Below are positions 26,570-35,253 of a stretch of 64,000 nucleotides of DNA, piece by piece. The stretch's first letter is position 1; each line of letters starts with the position of its first letter. The position numbers and the translations under genes are program-made. Source of the stretch: Nitrospirales bacterium (GTDB lineage Bacteria; Nitrospirota; Nitrospiria; Nitrospirales; UBA8639); NCBI GenBank assembly GCA_021604105.1, contig BQIW01000012.1, positions 1 through 64,000 of the forward strand. The letters are read 5' to 3'. The notes below the pieces were generated by a model. The model was not told the origin of the DNA, searched no databases, and saw nothing but the letters and a program-made list of their open reading frames with translations.

Positions 26570-27823
26570 ATGGCTCCGATCCGTCCTTCGACAATAGAAG
26601 ACCTCAAGCATATGGTGCGGGAGCGGACCCGTGAAGTGCAGATTCTTCACCGAATCAGCGAATCCATTAGTAGTACCTTGGAGCTGGAAACGGTGTTAAA
26701 GCAGATCGTGGAAGTGGTTGTGGAAGTGACGAAGGGGGATGCCTGTCTGTTGTATTTGATCTCTGAAACAACAGACGAGCTTATTTTGCGCGCATCGAAA
26801 AATCCTCACCCTCGTCTCATCGGGAGGATATCGATAGGTTTGGGAGAAGGAATTACCGGATGGGTGGCACGAGAAAAAATTCCTGTGGTGATTCCTCGCA
26901 ATGCAAGTGATGACGCCAGATTTAAGTTTTTTCATCGTTTGCCAGAAGATCGCTATCAGGCGTTTGTATCAGTTCCCATTACGAGTAAGGGGAAAATGGT
27001 CGGTGTCATCAATGTTCAGCATAAGCGGTCAAAGCGGTATGCTGAAGAAACGCTTGCGCTCTTGCTGACCATTGCCAATCAAGTCGGCGCGGCCATTGAC
27101 AATGCCAGATTGTATGATGATATGCGGCAAAAAGCGCGGCGACTTGAAACCCTTTCTCAAGTATCGGAAACAGTGGCCTCCAATCGACTGATAGAGGATG
27201 TGCTGCAATTGATTGTCACCATGACGGCTCAGCTGATGAATTCAAAAATTTGCTCGATCATGCTCGTCGACCAGGCTTCTGGGGAACTTCGTATTGCAGC
27301 CACTCAAAGCCTGAGTGAGGCGTACCGTCGGAAGCCACCGTTGAAGGTTGGGCAGAGCATGAGCGGCCGCGCGGTGCAGGATCAACATCCGGTGTATGTC
27401 CAGGATGTGAAGGCAGAAGATGGGTATTTTTATCGGGATTTGGCAAAGCAGGAAGGGTTGCATTCTTTATTATCCATTCCCATGCTCATGAAAGAAAATC
27501 CGATTGGGGTGATTAATGTCTACACTTCCAGTTATCATGCGTTTTCAGATGAAGAGATTACCACACTTCAAGCCATTGCGAATCAATCCGCCGTCGCCAT
27601 TGAGCACACTCGGCTTATGGAAAAATCGTTTGAAATGCAAGAGGCTCTGGAAGTGCGAAAATTGGTAGAGCGTGCTAAAGGGTTTTTAATGTCGTCTAGG
27701 GGATTGTCAGAGCCTGAAGCATTTCGCCTTATGCAGCGTCAAAGCATGAATCTTCGAAAATCCATGAGAGAAATTGCCGATGCGATTATTCTCGCGGAGG
27801 AACTACAACGGGCGACTCAATAA
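26570..27823 (+). CDS. GAF-GAF-ANTAR RNA-binding antiterminator
   Basis: The 417-residue protein has a short N-terminal coiled coil, two GAF sensor domains (about residues 35-180 and 200-345) and a C-terminal ANTAR domain (about 355-410). The ANTAR core is LVERAKGFLMSSRGLSEPEA followed by FRLMQRQSMNLRKSMREIA. ANTAR proteins bind dual-hexaloop RNAs and stop terminator formation. Here no receiver domain is present, so the signal is presumably a ligand of the GAF domains. The start is ATG 26570, right after aroB, and an upstream in-frame codon inside aroB is unlikely. The next sequence downstream is the leader at 27909-27994, which has exactly the expected target shape. Confidence 0.93.
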   Translation: MAPIRPSTIEDLKHMVRERTREVQILHRISESISSTLELETVLKQIVEVVVEVTKGDACLLYLISETTDELILRASKNPHPRLIGRISIGLGEGITGWVAREKIPVVIPRNASDDARFKFFHRLPEDRYQAFVSVPITSKGKMVGVINVQHKRSKRYAEETLALLLTIANQVGAAIDNARLYDDMRQKARRLETLSQVSETVASNRLIEDVLQLIVTMTAQLMNSKICSIMLVDQASGELRIAATQSLSEAYRRKPPLKVGQSMSGRAVQDQHPVYVQDVKAEDGYFYRDLAKQEGLHSLLSIPMLMKENPIGVINVYTSSYHAFSDEEITTLQAIANQSAVAIEHTRLMEKSFEMQEALEVRKLVERAKGFLMSSRGLSEPEAFRLMQRQSMNLRKSMREIADAIILAEELQRATQ

Positions 27824-27873
27824 GCATCTCTAGGATGGTTTATTCTTGAAATAGGAATTTGATGAGAGGTTCT

Positions 27874-27902
27874 TTGAACGGATTCTCCAATGCTTGTATA
27901 AT
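27874..27902 (+). promoter_or_regulatory. Promoter of nadE-glnD
   Basis: The -35 TTGAAC (27874-27879) and a perfect -10 TATAAT (27897-27902) are 17 bases apart. Transcription would start near 27909, directly before the first hairpin of the ANTAR leader. Confidence 0.75.
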
Positions 27903-27908
27903 ACCGTG

Positions 27909-27994
27909 AAGGGCGACAACGACGTCTTCCCGTATATGTTTGTTCAAAGGACAATGGCGTCCTCGGTTCCGGTGGGACAGAGGACGTTTTTTTT
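27909..27994 (+). promoter_or_regulatory. ANTAR dual-hexaloop leader with overlapping terminator
   Basis: Hairpin P1 has arms 27911-27917 and 27924-27931 (GGG-C-GAC / GTC-TT-CCC) and the hexaloop AACGAC (27918-27923). Hairpin P2 has stem AGGAC/GTCCT (27948-27952 / 27959-27963) and hexaloop AATGGC (27953-27958). Both loops have A at position 1 and G at position 4, the ANTAR recognition rule. The terminator stem CGTCCTC (27958-27964) / GAGGACG (27980-27986) is followed by eight T (27987-27994) and shares its 5' arm with P2, so P2 and terminator exclude each other. The 3' arm also contains GAGGA, the likely ribosome binding site of nadE. The ANTAR gene lies immediately upstream. Confidence 0.85.
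27980..27994 (+). terminator. Leader attenuator terminator (3' arm and T-tract)
   Basis: GAGGACG pairs with CGTCCTC at 27958-27964 around a 15-base loop, and a run of eight T follows up to the nadE ATG. It is a textbook intrinsic terminator placed before, not after, a gene, which indicates attenuation. Confidence 0.85.
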
Positions 27995-29788
27995 ATGATG
28001 ATGCTTCGATTAGCGATGGTGCAGATGAATGCGGTGGTTGGGGATCTAGAGGGGAATACCCGCACCATTTGCGGATGGATTCGAGAGGCGAGGAAAGCCA
28101 AAGCCGATGTGGTTGTCTTTCCGGAGTTGGCCGTGTGTGGATATCCTCCGGAAGATCTGCTCCTCATGCCGAAGTTTCTTTTCGATATTAGTCGGATGCG
28201 GGATCGAATAACCAAAGTCACGACGGGGATTATGGCCGTAGTGGGAAGCGTGATTGAATCTGATCATGCTTCCCAAGATCTCCCCTGGAATCGCAGGCAG
28301 GATCGAAGGAAGCCGTTGAATGCGGCGTGGGTCCTGGTCAATGGTCAGGTAAAAAGATCATATGCCAAATGCAAGCTCCCCAACTATGGGGTGTTTGATG
28401 AAGAACGGTATTTTCAACCGGGACGAACCAGTCCGGTCTACTGCCTAGGCCCGTTACGAATCGGAATCAATATTTGTGAAGACATATGGTTTGCTGATGG
28501 TCCGGCCAGCCGGCAAGCCGTATATGGGGGTGCTCAACTGGTTCTCAACATGAATGCCTCCCCTTATCACGTCGGGAAAACTCACAATCGTGAACACATG
28601 TTAGCCCTTCGGGCAAAGGCTAACAATGTCATAGTCAGTTATACCAACATGGTCGGAGGGCAGGATGAATTGGTCTTTGATGGGAATAGTCTCGTCATGG
28701 ATTCCACGGGTGTGGTTCTTGCGCGAGCAAAAGCCTTTGAGGAAGATCTCTTGCTGACCGATCTTCAGATTCCTTCAACACAAAATGGTAAATCGAAGAG
28801 GCCGGGAAACGCATCTGAAGTTGATGGTGATCATGTTCGGATTCCGATGATCCGCATGGGGTGGACACCGAGGTGGCCGAAGTCTGGAGCTCCAGGTATC
28901 AGAAGAGTCACACCGGGCATAGGTGAGTTAGAGGAGATATACCGGGCACTTGTGCTAGGCGTGAAAGATTATGTGAGGAAGAATGCCTTCTCAAGGGTTC
29001 TTGTCGGTATCAGCGGAGGGATCGATTCGGCTTTGACTGCCGTGATTGCCCGAGATGCCTTAAGCGGGTCCAATGTGATGGGTGTAATGATGCCATCTCC
29101 CTATACCTCTAGGGAAAGTCGTGAGGATGCTCGTCAACTAGGGAGAAAATTAGGAATCGAGATGCGGCATCTTTCAATAACGAGGGTGTTTAAAGCTTTG
29201 CTTCAGGTGTTAGGCAAGTCATTTCAGGGTTGTCAGCCTGATACGACCGAGGAAAATCTGCAAGCTCGCATCCGGGGGACACTGCTGATGGCTCTTTCCA
29301 ATAAGTTCGGGTATTTAGTCCTGACTACGGGAAACAAAAGCGAAATGAGTGTGGGCTATGCCACCCTTTACGGGGATATGGCTGGTGGGTTTGCCGTTAT
29401 CAAAGACATTCCCAAAACAAAGGTGTATCAGCTTTCTCGATGGCGAAGTGATTATAGAGGCCCTGATTTCGATCGAGTGATTATTCCTGAAAGAATTCAG
29501 ATGCGTGCTCCTTCCGCTGAGTTGAGGCCCGATCAGATGGATCAGGATACTCTCCCTCCCTATTCGGTATTAGATGCCATTCTAGAAGCTTATGTTGAGG
29601 ACAATGAGTCAATGGGCAGTATTGTGAAAATGGGCTATGATTCTCATGTTGTTCGAACGGTTTTGGGAATGGTGGATCGGAGCGAATACAAGCGTCGGCA
29701 AGCGCCGGTAGGTATTAAAATTACCCCGAGAGCGTTAGGAAAAGATCGGCGCATGCCTATTACGAACCGATATTTTTCGGGAGCGTAA
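27995..29788 (+). CDS. nadE: Glutamine-dependent NAD+ synthetase
   Basis: This enzyme amidates deamido-NAD to NAD using ammonia from glutamine. The N-terminal nitrilase-type glutaminase domain (about residues 1-260) shows catalytic Glu in VVFPELAVCGYPPEDLL, Lys in YAKCKLPNYGVFDE and Cys in GINICEDIWF. The C-terminal synthetase domain has the PP-loop LVGISGGIDSALTAVI and TTGNKSEMSVGYATLYGD. The 597 residues are normal for the fused form. Three consecutive ATG codons start the frame, with the ribosome site inside the leader hairpin. glnD follows after 8 bases. Nitrogen status could therefore be read through glutamine at both genes. Confidence 0.97.
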   Translation: MMMLRLAMVQMNAVVGDLEGNTRTICGWIREARKAKADVVVFPELAVCGYPPEDLLLMPKFLFDISRMRDRITKVTTGIMAVVGSVIESDHASQDLPWNRRQDRRKPLNAAWVLVNGQVKRSYAKCKLPNYGVFDEERYFQPGRTSPVYCLGPLRIGINICEDIWFADGPASRQAVYGGAQLVLNMNASPYHVGKTHNREHMLALRAKANNVIVSYTNMVGGQDELVFDGNSLVMDSTGVVLARAKAFEEDLLLTDLQIPSTQNGKSKRPGNASEVDGDHVRIPMIRMGWTPRWPKSGAPGIRRVTPGIGELEEIYRALVLGVKDYVRKNAFSRVLVGISGGIDSALTAVIARDALSGSNVMGVMMPSPYTSRESREDARQLGRKLGIEMRHLSITRVFKALLQVLGKSFQGCQPDTTEENLQARIRGTLLMALSNKFGYLVLTTGNKSEMSVGYATLYGDMAGGFAVIKDIPKTKVYQLSRWRSDYRGPDFDRVIIPERIQMRAPSAELRPDQMDQDTLPPYSVLDAILEAYVEDNESMGSIVKMGYDSHVVRTVLGMVDRSEYKRRQAPVGIKITPRALGKDRRMPITNRYFSGA

Positions 29789-29795
29789 CCTGAAT

Positions 29796-32537
29796 GTGCA
29801 ATATGGTCAGGATTGGCGGGAGTCGTCCTCGATGAGTGAAGGCGTTTCATTGCCCCCTACCGGTTTGACGGAACAGAAGGACTCCTCTCTGGGCCTTCAT
29901 ATTCTCCAGTCCCAGCGTGAGGTTCTTCGACAACGCTTATTTGAAGGGGCGACCGGCAGTGAGATCACCCAGGCTTTTTCGGATTTTATGGATGCTTTAC
30001 TGATCGCGCGGTTTCGGGAGGTCATTCAGCAAGGCAATGCAGGTGTGCGAGCTGGATGGCCGCAGTGTTGCTTGGTAGCCATGGGAGGGTATGGGCGGCG
30101 GGAGTTAGCTCCATATTCCGACATCGATGTGATGATTCTCACTCAGGGCAATCAAAGAGAGGCCGCTGAGGCACTTTCTACCGGAGTCTTTCACCGGCTT
30201 TGGGATCTTGGGTTTCAAGTTGGGCATAGTGTGCGGACCCTCACAGAATGTCTGACGATTGCAGAGGCCGATCTGGCTGCCTGTACCTCACTGATGGAAT
30301 CACGATTTCTCATTGGCAGTGCTCCAGTGTTTCAGGAATTTCACCGAAAATTCGAACGGCGGATTATCAAAAAACGGGCGCAACGGTTTGTCCTGGATAA
30401 AATTCAAGAGCGCGAGAGAGAGTATGCCAAATTTGGTGAGACGGTCTTTATGCTGGAACCGAATATTAAAAAAAGTAAAGGTGGGCTCCGGGATTTGCAT
30501 TTGCTGCAATGGGTTGGCCAGGCTCGATATGGAGTAGGGACGATTCAAGAACTCTCGAATCGGGGAATAATAGCTATTCAGGATTATCAGGTTCTGCAAG
30601 AAGCGCAGGAATTTCTTTGGCGAGTTCGGTGTTTTTTACATTTTGAAGCGGGGCGGGCTCAAGATATCCTCACATTCGACGATCAGGTTCGGCTCTCTGC
30701 ACTTTGGGGATTTGTGGATCACTCTCATTTGTTGGCTGTTGAGCAATTTATGCAGGTGTATTTCCGTCATACGACGGGGTTGTTTGACCGCGGGCGGCGA
30801 TTCCTTGATCAAGCCAGAAAGGAATCCTGGTTGGATCGGATCCGCCAATGGTGGCCTCCTCCGTTAATCGAGGGACACTTCCGAATTCTGGAAAACCGAC
30901 TGACAATTCAGACGGATAAGCTGCTTGAGGTAATGGAAAGCCCCATGTTGCTCCTGAGGTTATTTGTGATTTCTCATCGTCAAGCCGTCCCTATCGATTC
31001 ACGTATTCTCGATGAATTGTCTCAGCACATGAGAACCTTACCCAATGAGGAGTTTCATACTAAGCCGGTGAGTGGACTTTTTCGATACATTCTGTCAAGC
31101 CCCGGTCGAATAGCTCAAAATCTTGAGGCCATGCATCAGGCCGGTCTTCTGGAAAAACTTGTGCCGGCTTTCTCTCGGGTACGTGGCCTCATGCAGTTCA
31201 ATCAATATCATAAATACACCGTCGATGAGCATAGTCTGCTCGCAGTGAGGGAAGCCGAACGGCTTCAAACTCATCAAGGGATCATAGGGGATGTCTACCG
31301 AAACATCCCTGATAAAGACATTTTGCATTTGGCGTTGTTGCTGCACGATTTAGGCAAAGGGCGTCCTGGAGATCATAGTGAAGTGGGTCAGGAGATTGCT
31401 CACTTAACGGCCGATCGGTTGGGTTTAGCTGAGAAGGAACGGCAGACTCTCGCTTTCCTGGTTCGCCATCATTTAAAGATGTCTCATACGGCTTTTCGTC
31501 GAGATCTCAACGATCCCAAAACAATTGTCACGTTTGCCCGGTTGGTGAAAACGGTCGGGATGCTTCAAAAGCTGTTTATCCTGACTATTGCAGATATATC
31601 AGCGGTGGGACCTGAGGTGATGACGAAATGGAAAGGGTCCTTATTAGGCGAGCTGTATTCCCTGACCTACGCAGAGCTCGCCGGGGATGAAGGTCCATCG
31701 TATTCCGGTGATGGGAGTCAGAATGTTTCGACCGAAGCGCGAGACAGCCTTATCAAGATTTTAAGGTCCTATCGAAGCGAGGAAAATTCTCCTGAACCCG
31801 ACTGGGCGGAATGGGTGAATGCCAATCTTCAACAACTTCCCAGCCGGTACGTTCAGTCGACACCGGTAGATCAAATGGCGGCGTATCTCTTAGCCATTCG
31901 CTCTCTCCCTGTAAAGCCGACTCATGTGGAGGCCAGATTTAATCAGGCAGCAGGTGTTTCGGAGTATGTCCTGATCACCCGTGAACAGACCAAACCGGGT
32001 GTTTTTATGCAAATGGCCGGTGTGTTAGCCGCCATGGGTTTGCAGGTATTGGAAGCACAAATTATGACACTGAAGGATGGCACGGTGTGGGATGTGTTTT
32101 CGGTTCATGATTCAGATTTTGAGGGACCGCCATCTGCCGTGCGCCTAGAGGAGGTGGCAAAGGAAATTCATGAGGTCGTGGAGGGAAGACAATCAGTTCA
32201 CCAATTGGTCAAGCGACGACGGCGCATGGCCTTTGGTCGTCCCTTTCCTACAGGCCGGCATCCCACCGAAGTCCATATTGATCATGGGGTCTCGGATTCC
32301 TTTACAGTGATTGACGTGTTTGCCGATGACAAGCAAGGGTTGCTCTTTGTGATCGCGAAAACGCTGGTGCAATTGAATCTCTCAATTCATATGGCAAGAA
32401 TCGGGACCAGGTTAGATCAGGTGGCCGATGTCTTTTATGTGAGCAATTCTGAGGGAGAAAAAATTCTTTCCGGTGAAGACTGTGAGCAAATTCAACAGAC
32501 TCTTCACGCCGCTGTTGATCAATTTCTGGATGAATAA
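29796..32537 (+). CDS. glnD: [Protein-PII] uridylyltransferase / uridylyl-removing enzyme
   Basis: GlnD senses glutamine and uridylylates or de-uridylylates PII proteins, the top of the nitrogen-control cascade. The 913-residue product has the nucleotidyltransferase motif GGYGRRELAPYSDIDVMIL (about residues 100-118), the conserved KSKGGLRDLHLLQW, the HD hydrolase motif ALLLHDLGKGRPGDHSE (about 510), and two C-terminal ACT domains (about 730 to the end). GTG 29796 is the longest start. ATG 29832, with GGGAG nine bases upstream, is a strong alternative. It shares the ANTAR-controlled transcript with nadE. No glnB or amtB is in the window. Confidence 0.97.
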   Translation: MQYGQDWRESSSMSEGVSLPPTGLTEQKDSSLGLHILQSQREVLRQRLFEGATGSEITQAFSDFMDALLIARFREVIQQGNAGVRAGWPQCCLVAMGGYGRRELAPYSDIDVMILTQGNQREAAEALSTGVFHRLWDLGFQVGHSVRTLTECLTIAEADLAACTSLMESRFLIGSAPVFQEFHRKFERRIIKKRAQRFVLDKIQEREREYAKFGETVFMLEPNIKKSKGGLRDLHLLQWVGQARYGVGTIQELSNRGIIAIQDYQVLQEAQEFLWRVRCFLHFEAGRAQDILTFDDQVRLSALWGFVDHSHLLAVEQFMQVYFRHTTGLFDRGRRFLDQARKESWLDRIRQWWPPPLIEGHFRILENRLTIQTDKLLEVMESPMLLLRLFVISHRQAVPIDSRILDELSQHMRTLPNEEFHTKPVSGLFRYILSSPGRIAQNLEAMHQAGLLEKLVPAFSRVRGLMQFNQYHKYTVDEHSLLAVREAERLQTHQGIIGDVYRNIPDKDILHLALLLHDLGKGRPGDHSEVGQEIAHLTADRLGLAEKERQTLAFLVRHHLKMSHTAFRRDLNDPKTIVTFARLVKTVGMLQKLFILTIADISAVGPEVMTKWKGSLLGELYSLTYAELAGDEGPSYSGDGSQNVSTEARDSLIKILRSYRSEENSPEPDWAEWVNANLQQLPSRYVQSTPVDQMAAYLLAIRSLPVKPTHVEARFNQAAGVSEYVLITREQTKPGVFMQMAGVLAAMGLQVLEAQIMTLKDGTVWDVFSVHDSDFEGPPSAVRLEEVAKEIHEVVEGRQSVHQLVKRRRRMAFGRPFPTGRHPTEVHIDHGVSDSFTVIDVFADDKQGLLFVIAKTLVQLNLSIHMARIGTRLDQVADVFYVSNSEGEKILSGEDCEQIQQTLHAAVDQFLDE

Positions 32538-32970
32538 TTTATTAGGTTGTTTCTGCGTATTTGTACCATTATACCGGCGTGGTGAGTTGTGGGAGATGGC
32601 ATTGGCTTGGACGAGGGTATTTCAGCCGAAAGCCAGTCTTTGGCCATTGCGCATTGTCCCACGGCATCGAAAATTTAAATGCACAGGAGAGGGTTTCGGA
32701 AATACCCTGATTGTCAGGGTTGGATTTGAATGATTGACGGCATTGCCTGCCATCCCTCCTTAAGTTCACCCGGTTGGGCATCAGATTTAGCCCAAACAGC
32801 TGAGGGGTGCCAATGTTATTCCACGGGAACGTTTGGGGATATAACCAATAAATGAAAAAAGTCGTGGCTAGGTATTGGCCCATTCCGTAAGCGTGCAAGA
32901 GTCCGCTGTGGCTCAATGGTTGCGATGCCCTCACCCTCTATTCAATAACCTACTTTCGTCAAATAAAGCA
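32538..32970. other. Gene-free stretch after glnD
   Basis: No gene or clear terminator is recognised. Short frames here lack ribosome binding sites and family resemblance. It separates the plus-strand nadE-glnD operon from minus-strand genes converging on it. Confidence 0.5.
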
Positions 32971-33144
32971 TTAGCCGATCTTTTGGAGGGGGTGAGCCTG
33001 CCGATGGCCTCTGGTTTTGACTGATTCCCTGAGGACGGCTAGGGCCTGGGAAGTAATAGCAGATCCGCAATTCGTACAGCACCAAAAGGCTCCGGTTGGC
33101 GCAAGTGTACTGTTCTGGCATTGAGGACAACGTTGGAATGACAT
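32971..33144 (-). CDS. Small zinc-ribbon protein
   Basis: A 57-residue protein starts at ATG 33144 (reverse strand) behind a strong binding site AGGAAAGGA. It has two cysteine pairs in RCPQCQNSTLAPTGAFWCCT and the following NCGSAI, a classic zinc ribbon, then a basic tail. A longer frame upstream (to 33228) lacks such a site. The function is unknown, and such ribbons often bind nucleic acid or act as small adaptors. It is downstream of the PIN-TRAM gene on the same strand. Confidence 0.7.
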   Translation of the reverse strand: MSFQRCPQCQNSTLAPTGAFWCCTNCGSAITSQALAVLRESVKTRGHRQAHPLQKIG

Positions 33145-33172
33145 TGTTGATTCCTTTCCTAAGGTGATTTGG

Positions 33173-33346
33173 TTAAAAGCCAGCATCAAAGAAAGTAGGG
33201 AGCCCAGGAGTGCGGATGGGCTCCCCACTAGTTAGGAGAAGGGAAGAGCCCTCTCCCGGATAGGCTGACAGTTTGGTTTGTGAAGACTTCCAGGTTAAAA
33301 AATACTGATGCTGTCTCATATAAACGTGTTTGGGTAGTTCTGCCAT
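33173..33346 (-). CDS. Small hypothetical protein
   Basis: A 57-residue frame from ATG 33346 begins MAELPKHVYMRQHQYFLTWK and ends TPGLPTFFDAGF. The sequence GAGGACGGACAA before the ATG is a plausible binding site. It starts 11 bases after the stop of the PIN-TRAM gene, so it would be part of that transcript. No family is recognised and no TM or signal is visible. It could also be non-coding. The next gene downstream, the zinc ribbon, is on the same strand. Confidence 0.45.
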   Translation of the reverse strand: MAELPKHVYMRQHQYFLTWKSSQTKLSAYPGEGSSLLLTSGEPIRTPGLPTFFDAGF

Positions 33347-33356
33347 TTGTCCGTCC

Positions 33357-34526
33357 TCATCCATGATCTTCCACGAGGCTGTGAGTGTATCCCGATATCA
33401 CCTCCGAAATTTTGGAGGATGGTTGAAGATTGACAAGCAAGGGAGAGGTTTTGGACTGGGGAGTTGAGAAAATCATTCTACCCGTGCTGGTTTGCATGAA
33501 CCGGGTTACCACCACTTCAATCGCTTGCCCGACCAGAGTGGCACCGTGGTCGACGACCACCATCGTGCCATCATCAAGATGCGCAATCCCCTGCTCTTGC
33601 CCCTGCCCCTCTTTGTGAATGAAGACGCGTATGGTTTCTCCAGGCAATACCAAGGGGCGTAATTGGTATGTTAACTCATTCACGTTGAGAGATGGCACAC
33701 CTTGAAGCGCTGCGACTTTTGCCAGATTCCAATCATTGGTTACGATCTTGGCTTCACGGTTTTTGGCTATGGCGATCAGTTGATGGTCAACTTCTGATAT
33801 ATCGGGTTCCCAATCCTCGATTACCACCACTTCTGTACCTGGAAGCTGCTGTAGTTGGGATAAAATATCCAGGCCACGCTTCCCCTTGGTTCGTTTGGAG
33901 AGGTGCGCTGAGTCCGCTAATGTCTGGAGTTCATGCAAAATAATTTTGGGAACGATGAAAGGACCCTCCAGGAAGCCTGTGGTGCAGAGTGGCAATATTC
34001 GGCCATCGATTATGGCGCTGGAATCCACCAATTTTTGAACGGTTTTCGATGGAGGGAGGGAAGTGTGGGGAGAGGAATCTGTTGGTAATTCCGCGACTGA
34101 GGTCGGCGACAGTGTCTTGGAGATGTGAATGCCGACCATCAGCCCTATATAGGGACAGAGAAGAAACGCAGGCAACCCGATCCAGGGGGTAAGAGAAGAG
34201 ATCTGGAGCAGCCCCGTCCCCATTCCCATGATCAAGACAAAACCGATCCCCGCCAAGGCAACGATGAGGCCAAGACTACCTCCAATCAAGGTAGAGCGGT
34301 GGCATGCCGTCAAAAGTCGTTCTACCCACAGAGCCAGGCAACCGATTGCCAAACCTGTGACTCCCCACAGAACAAGGTCTGGAATGGCCTCTGTCCATTG
34401 AGAAGGAGCCTGTGCAAGACCGGCATACATCCCCACGAATAGACATAAGAAGAGATACAGCCATTGGTGAATGGAAAGAAATAGCGTTTTTGAAACGGGG
34501 GATAACGCGGAGGCTGGCGCAATCAT
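33357..34526 (-). CDS. Membrane-anchored PIN-TRAM protein (YacL-like)
   Basis: The 389-residue product has four hydrophobic segments in the first 150 residues (for example WLYLFLCLFVGMYAGLA and LIVALAGIGFVLIMGMG). A PIN domain follows (about 165-285) with acidic residues in KLVDSSAIIDGRIL, VPKIILHELQTLAD and AKIVTNDWNLAKVAAL. A C-terminal TRAM-like segment has GETIRVFIHKEGQGQEQGIA and DDGTMVVVDHGA. PIN domains are metal-dependent RNases, and the YacL-type family is membrane bound and of unsettled substrate. The architecture is complete and nothing suggests a toxin-antitoxin pair. Confidence 0.88.
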   Translation of the reverse strand: MIAPASALSPVSKTLFLSIHQWLYLFLCLFVGMYAGLAQAPSQWTEAIPDLVLWGVTGLAIGCLALWVERLLTACHRSTLIGGSLGLIVALAGIGFVLIMGMGTGLLQISSLTPWIGLPAFLLCPYIGLMVGIHISKTLSPTSVAELPTDSSPHTSLPPSKTVQKLVDSSAIIDGRILPLCTTGFLEGPFIVPKIILHELQTLADSAHLSKRTKGKRGLDILSQLQQLPGTEVVVIEDWEPDISEVDHQLIAIAKNREAKIVTNDWNLAKVAALQGVPSLNVNELTYQLRPLVLPGETIRVFIHKEGQGQEQGIAHLDDGTMVVVDHGATLVGQAIEVVVTRFMQTSTGRMIFSTPQSKTSPLLVNLQPSSKISEVISGYTHSLVEDHG

Positions 34527-34578
34527 AGAGTTTCTCCTTCAAAGGTTGCTACAGAATTCGATTGATGGAGGAGGAGTT

Positions 34579-35106
34579 TCAGCCTGTTGGAGCCTCAAAT
34601 GATGAAGATTGTGGCAGAAAGTGGTCGTTGGTTAGCCCCGATTGGAGACCACCTGCAGATCTTCGACAAAAATCACTTTCTGCAACCTCTAGCACTGTAG
34701 TGATGCCTCGGAGGTTCAGATCATGGAACAGGCGAAATTGCAGGCAGCAGCGTTGGTCAAAAAATAAGGTTTCGCATCGATGGGGCGGTAAGGAGGCTGA
34801 GAGATGCAGGGTACGTCCCAAACGATTGAGGTGATCAGTCAAAAATGGAAGACCAAAGTCCTGAGGAGGGCGACTCCAGGGATTTTCAAGAAAGGCATTA
34901 TCCGGTCCTAAGACCGCGAGCACGATCCCTCCTGCCTGAAACCTGTTGACCTGTTGTTCTAGCAACCAGGCATCCTTTTCAGCAAAGGCAGGTAGGCAGC
35001 ACAGCACAAATTGGGTCCCTTGAAACGCTGTCAGGGGAAGGTATTGCCATCTGCCCTTAAGCAGACATGGGGTTTTCCACATTGGTGCGCGTGTTCCGAT
35101 CTTCAT
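34579..35106 (-). CDS. Peroxiredoxin-like thioredoxin-fold protein, active cysteine replaced
   Basis: The 175-residue protein starts at ATG 35106 behind AAGGAGGG, which is better than the longer frame to 35136. It resembles AhpC/TSA peroxiredoxins: an N-terminal APMWKTPCLLKGRW strand-turn, FVLCCLPAF where peroxiredoxins have the strand before the active site, and PFLTDHLNRLGRTL in the C-terminal half. At the place of the peroxidatic Cys it has FAEKD, whereas the paralogue at 38634-39185 has LEFCD. A catalytic peroxidase is therefore doubtful. A Fur-box-like site lies about 130 bases upstream, suggesting iron control. Confidence 0.6.
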   Translation of the reverse strand: MKIGTRAPMWKTPCLLKGRWQYLPLTAFQGTQFVLCCLPAFAEKDAWLLEQQVNRFQAGGIVLAVLGPDNAFLENPWSRPPQDFGLPFLTDHLNRLGRTLHLSASLPPHRCETLFFDQRCCLQFRLFHDLNLRGITTVLEVAESDFCRRSAGGLQSGLTNDHFLPQSSSFEAPTG

Positions 35107-35238
35107 GGTGTTCCCTCCTTGGTATTCAGTAAGCATCTTTTGGGTCTGAGCAATTCAGATATTGGCAATGTTGTGTCCCGACGTTTGGGAGCATTCGGGT
35201 TGGAGTGCCTAGATTTTGCTTGTTGATATTCATGATTT

Positions 35239-35253
35239 TGATATCCATTATCA
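35239..35253 (-). promoter_or_regulatory. Fur-box-like operator
   Basis: TGATATCCATTATCA matches the 7-1-7 Fur consensus TGATAATNATTATCA at 12 of 14 defined positions, within an AT-rich tract that continues as further GAAAATGATA-type hexamers. It is upstream of the minus-strand peroxiredoxin-like gene. Confidence 0.6.
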
